Origin: Phycisphaerales bacterium | Lineage (GTDB): Bacteria > Planctomycetota > Phycisphaerae > Phycisphaerales > UBA1924 | Direction: 5' to 3' | Assembly (NCBI GenBank): GCA_029212425.1 | Contig: JARGNC010000094.1 | Location: 1 to 9,949, forward strand | DNA length: 9,949 bases | Shown here: positions 6,975 through 9,949 of the stretch, in pieces | How positions within the stretch are numbered: the first letter of the stretch is position 1 | Layout of the letters: every line of letters starts with the position of its first letter | The notes under the pieces: generated by a model | What the model was told of the DNA's origin: nothing | Seen by the model: the letters and a program-made list of their open reading frames with translations, nothing else | Database searches by the model: none | Translations under genes and position numbers: made by a program

Positions 6975-7907
6975 GAGTTCGTCGCGTACAGACTCGAGGA
7001 GGGTTTTGGTCAGCTTGCTTCCCTCGCGAGGGGAATGCTTTGACCCCTCGTATTCCACTCCGATCCACCCCCGGTACCCCGCGTCGATCACAATCTTGAG
7101 CATCTTCCGGTAATCGGTGTTGATCTCGTTTCCGAGTTCATCGAACTCATAGGACTTCGCGCTCACCGCTTTGGCATAAGGCATGAGTTCTTCGGTTCCC
7201 TGATAACGGTCGTACCACGATTTGGGATCGTCGGACTTCGACCAGTCCATACAGAAATTCCCAAAGTCGGGAAGCGTGCCGCACATTGGGTGATCGACGA
7301 GTTTCATAACTTCTGCGAGCCATTTTCCATTGGACGAGAGGCCACCATGATTTTCCACGATGACATTGATACCGAAGGACTCGGCAAACTCGGTGAGCTT
7401 GCGTAATCCGTCCGCTGCGAGTTTCTGCTGCTCTTCGTAACTCCCGGAACTTGCGGCGTTCACCCGGATCGAATGGCAACCAAGTGTCTTTGCGGCATGG
7501 ACCCATTTGTGGTGATTGTCCACAGCAACGGTTCGCTTACTGTCATCGGGATCTCCGAGGTTCCCCTCGCCATCACACATGATGAGGAGCTGCCTGACTC
7601 CTTGGTCTTCAGCGCGTGTATTGAGACCTTTGAGGTATTGCTTGTCGTTTGCTTTGTCTTTGAAGAAGCTGTTGACATATTCGATGCCGTCGAATCCCAT
7701 AGACCTTGCTTCACTCGCAAAGTCGTAGGTGGTGATTTCATCGGCATAGATCAGTTTATGAAGTGACCACTGCGCGATGGAGATGTGAAACAACGGTTTA
7801 GATTCAAATATGCTCAATGAGGATCCAAGCGTTTTCTTGGCTGCTAGGGCTGCGATAAGACCGCTCGCACCGATGATCTGAATAGCTTCTCTGCGTGTGT
7901 GGTTCAT
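6966..7907 (-). CDS. Tat-exported sugar isomerase/epimerase-like TIM-barrel protein
   Basis: This is a 313-residue xylose-isomerase-like TIM barrel with an N-terminal Tat-like signal ([13 protein letters not shown], residues 4-16, hydrophobic to about 23). It lacks the Phe-Leu after RR of the strict consensus. Recognisable elements are [11 protein letters not shown] (72-82), [11 protein letters not shown] (182-192) with Glu185, LPDFGNF (212-218) with Asp214, [10 protein letters not shown] (247-256) and IGVEYEG (282-288) with Glu285. Glu185, Asp214 and Glu285 match three of the four usual metal ligands; the position of the usual His (VHxKD in the cytosolic relative upstream) reads Ser-Ala-Lys. 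ATG 7907 was chosen because the signal follows at once; the open frame runs upstream into the peptidase gene without family resemblance. No Shine-Dalgarno site is seen, and the mRNA may be leaderless. It probably works outside the inner membrane, perhaps on products of the exported oxidoreductase (inference). Confidence 0.9.
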   Translation of the reverse strand: MNHTRREAIQIIGASGLIAALAAKKTLGSSLSIFESKPLFHISIAQWSLHKLIYADEITTYDFASEARSMGFDGIEYVNSFFKDKANDKQYLKGLNTRAEDQGVRQLLIMCDGEGNLGDPDDSKRTVAVDNHHKWVHAAKTLGCHSIRVNAASSGSYEEQQKLAADGLRKLTEFAESFGINVIVENHGGLSSNGKWLAEVMKLVDHPMCGTLPDFGNFCMDWSKSDDPKSWYDRYQGTEELMPYAKAVSAKSYEFDELGNEINTDYRKMLKIVIDAGYRGWIGVEYEGSKHSPREGSKLTKTLLESVRDELSA

Positions 7908-7913
7908 CGACCC

Positions 7914-7942
7914 AATATAGCGTTGATGGGAACTGAGCACAA
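7914..7942 (-). promoter_or_regulatory. Candidate promoter of the exported TIM-barrel gene
   Basis: On the minus strand TTGTGC (7942-7937), a 17-bp spacer and TATATT (7919-7914) resemble a sigma70 promoter, with a -10 matching five of six consensus bases and a poor -35. Six bases after the -10 comes the ATG at 7907, so the transcript could begin at the start codon. This is a visual match only. Confidence 0.35.
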
Positions 7943-7943
7943 C

Positions 7944-7958
7944 AATTGCACGGCAATT
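7944..7958. repeat. Small inverted repeat in the 58-bp gap after the S9 peptidase gene
   Basis: AATTGC and GCAATT form a 6-bp stem around a 3-nt loop, 7 nt beyond the peptidase stop on the minus strand. The stem is AT-rich and no T-run follows, so it is at best a weak terminator or RNA 3'-end structure. It abuts the -35 candidate of the next gene. Confidence 0.25.
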
Positions 7959-7965
7959 CGCCGGC

Positions 7966-9949
7966 TTATTCGTTGTACAACTCGTCCATGAATAGCTTGT
8001 GGATGCGCCGCATTTGATCGAGCCAGCTGCTTGGTTCACGATAGCCATGTGGTTCGATGGGTGCGAGAGCGAGTTCCCAGTTCTCTTTTTCAAGCTCGAT
8101 CAGACGCTGTGACAGGCGGATGATGTCTTGCGCGACAACATTGTTGTCTTGCATGCCGTGGAGCATCAGGAGTCGCCCTTGCAATCCCTCGGCGTGATAG
8201 ATGGGAGAAGATCGCTCAAAAGAGTCCGGATCTATTTCAGGAGTATTGAGTATGTTTGAAGTATATCCGTGGTTGTAATGCGCCCAGTCCGTCACCGATC
8301 GGAGGGCGGCACCTGCTTTGTAGGTCTCTGGTTCGAGAAACATTGCCATGAGTGTCATGAATCCACCGTAGGAACCGCCGTAGATTCCTACGCGTTCTGG
8401 GTCGGCGTTGTAGTTGCTCACTGCATAGTCGATTGTGTCCTTGAAATCTTCGAGTTCAGGGTATCCCATTTTGCGGTAGATCGCGGTTCTCCAGTCCCGA
8501 CCGTAACCAGACGAAGCACGGAAATCTGGCGCAACGACGATGAAACCGAGTGATGTCAGGAGTCCATGGTACATGTGCTCGCGCGAGTAGTAGGACCACT
8601 CGTAGTTTGCGTGCTGAAGATAACCAGCGCCATGAGAGAACACAACCAATGGGCGTGGTCCTATGTACTTTTGTGAATCCGGGAGGTAGACGCGAGTGTA
8701 AATTGGGTGATCGGTATGGGATGACGGCACCCCAACAATCTCGGGGGTTTGTATACCTGTATTCAAGAACTCGTCGGTCACTGTGTGGGTGAGCTTCGTT
8801 GGATCCGAATCTGTCGTCAGATCGACGAGGTAGAGCTCTGGGGGCGAGTTGATGTTGGAATACATGACAACTGCATGCTTTTCATCCGGGGAGAGCTTGT
8901 AGGAATCCACGGTTCCGCCCATTTGCGTGATTGGAGAGAGCTGATTTGTTTGTAGATCAAGGCGTTCGAGCTCTTGGATGCCTGGGTGGGTCCGATTTGT
9001 TCGTAGGTATGCAGCTGATCCGTCGCGTGTGATCATCACCGAGCGGACCTCAAAGGTGCCGGAGGTTCGTTGGGTTACCGTTCCATCTGGAGTTTTGGTG
9101 TATAGATGACCGTATCCGTCTTCTTCAGAGAGGTACCAGAGGGTGTCTGAATTTGGAATGAACCCAAAGCTGTTGAAACCCCACCCAATCCATGCTTCAT
9201 CGCGGAGGTGGTGTGCAGAAACAAAGGATGGATCTTCTGCGGCCGTATCCACGAGTGCAATCCAGCGATCTTTGTTGTCGTGCGATACCAGCATTACTGC
9301 TGCGAGTGTGCCCGCTTGATTCCAGCGGGTGCCGTAGTGCGAAACAGATCTGGGCTCCAGGTCAGGTTCTTGTGACTCGGCATTTTCGGTGCTACTGTCG
9401 TCACCTTTGGCTTGATCGATTTCTGAATTTGAACTCTGTTCGCCCGATTCAACTGCAGCCACGATTTCACTTTCTGCAGTGACATCGGCTTCATCCAGTT
9501 GTTCTGCTTTGAGCCATGCGAGTGGATCGTCGGTGATCATCGGGAGTGTATCAAGCGGAAGATCAATGACTTCCTCGCTCTCAAGATTGAGCAGCGCGAA
9601 GGTGTTTGGTGTTTCTGTTGCATTGCCGACTTTGGACCGGACGGTTGATGTTGACACATAGCCGTCTTCTGTGACATAGTTGGGCATCTGATCGGTTGGA
9701 TCGGTTGGTCGATCCTTTGGTGACATTGCGACGAGCATGTATTTTGCATTTGGACTGAGTGAAACACCTGCGGAGCGATTGTCTTTACCAAGATAGAACG
9801 GCCCGGCAACCGCGTTGGGATTGGTGTCCCGCCATGCTCGTTGGTCATCTTCTCGTGTTTGCTTGCGTTGATCTTCAAGCTGGATGATTTCGAATAGCTC
9901 ACGCTGCTGCTCTTGGAGTAAATCGTGATCCGGAGCTTCGGGGTCATCT
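7966..9949 (-). CDS. S9 family peptidase (prolyl oligopeptidase-like), 5' partial
   Basis: This is a serine peptidase of the prolyl oligopeptidase/dipeptidyl-peptidase family. About 660 residues are visible and the frame is open to the right edge, so the N-terminus and any signal peptide are missing; the ATG at 9738 is likely internal. Numbering from the right edge: a charged, Gln-rich helical stretch comes first (about 5-45), then beta-propeller repeats (about 45-395) including FYLGKDNR and [13 protein letters not shown], then an alpha/beta-hydrolase domain from about 400. The catalytic triad is present: Ser526 in [10 protein letters not shown], Asp601 in [12 protein letters not shown] and His634 in APIEPHGY. 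An Asp/Glu/Ser-rich insert (16 acidic and one basic residue in 50, coding positions 9352-9501) interrupts the propeller. The gene lies 58 bp before the TIM-barrel gene on the same strand. It is probably exported and cleaves peptides. A metabolic link to the sugar genes is not evident. Confidence 0.92.
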   Translation of the reverse strand, partial: DDPEAPDHDLLQEQQRELFEIIQLEDQRKQTREDDQRAWRDTNPNAVAGPFYLGKDNRSAGVSLSPNAKYMLVAMSPKDRPTDPTDQMPNYVTEDGYVSTSTVRSKVGNATETPNTFALLNLESEEVIDLPLDTLPMITDDPLAWLKAEQLDEADVTAESEIVAAVESGEQSSNSEIDQAKGDDSSTENAESQEPDLEPRSVSHYGTRWNQAGTLAAVMLVSHDNKDRWIALVDTAAEDPSFVSAHHLRDEAWIGWGFNSFGFIPNSDTLWYLSEEDGYGHLYTKTPDGTVTQRTSGTFEVRSVMITRDGSAAYLRTNRTHPGIQELERLDLQTNQLSPITQMGGTVDSYKLSPDEKHAVVMYSNINSPPELYLVDLTTDSDPTKLTHTVTDEFLNTGIQTPEIVGVPSSHTDHPIYTRVYLPDSQKYIGPRPLVVFSHGAGYLQHANYEWSYYSREHMYHGLLTSLGFIVVAPDFRASSGYGRDWRTAIYRKMGYPELEDFKDTIDYAVSNYNADPERVGIYGGSYGGFMTLMAMFLEPETYKAGAALRSVTDWAHYNHGYTSNILNTPEIDPDSFERSSPIYHAEGLQGRLLMLHGMQDNNVVAQDIIRLSQRLIELEKENWELALAPIEPHGYREPSSWLDQMRRIHKLFMDELYNE

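Noticed and set aside
7908..8093. Upstream extension of the exported TIM-barrel frame into the S9 peptidase gene
   Set aside because: The extension covers peptidase coding sequence and its translation lacks family features; the Tat-like signal begins at ATG 7907.

Overview
The window looks like a chromosome segment of a planctomycete, probably a marine Phycisphaerae-like lineage. This is inferred from gene content, not from a marker gene. Three Gfo/Idh/MocA oxidoreductases lie within about 5.5 kb, and two of them carry twin-arginine (Tat) signals. There are also two xylose-isomerase-like TIM-barrel proteins (one with a Tat-like signal), an NHS-family permease, an ApbE flavin transferase, a membrane mono-haem protein and a large S9 peptidase. 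GC content is moderate. Several genes lack a Shine-Dalgarno site and several use GTG or TTG starts. No RNA gene, mobile element, CRISPR array or obvious strong terminator was seen.

Layout from left to right: (1) the C-terminal half of an NHS/NupG-like MFS permease on +, cut by the left edge. (2) A two-gene minus-strand unit read from 2572 down to 696, a TIM-barrel sugar isomerase/epimerase-like protein followed by a cytosolic Gfo/Idh/MocA oxidoreductase, joined by an ATGA stop/start overlap. (3) A 104-bp divergent promoter region. (4) A compact plus-strand unit, 2677 to 6974: Tat-exported Gfo/Idh/MocA enzyme, ApbE, a second Tat-exported Gfo/Idh/MocA-like protein whose catalytic residues are all replaced, and a four-helix membrane protein with one c-type haem motif. 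(5) A Tat-exported TIM-barrel protein on -. (6) A prolyl-oligopeptidase-like S9 peptidase on -, cut by the right edge. Coding density is very high and no stretch over 300 bases lacks a gene.

Working picture (inference): the locus imports and oxidises a sugar, polyol or glycoside, with one oxidoreductase/isomerase pair in the cytosol and another set outside the inner membrane. The ApbE and the membrane haem protein hint at a flavin/haem electron route linked to the exported part. The most unusual element is the degenerate Gfo/Idh/MocA-like protein at 4939-6165, which keeps its fold but has lost the Lys, Asp and His of the active site and sits directly behind apbE.
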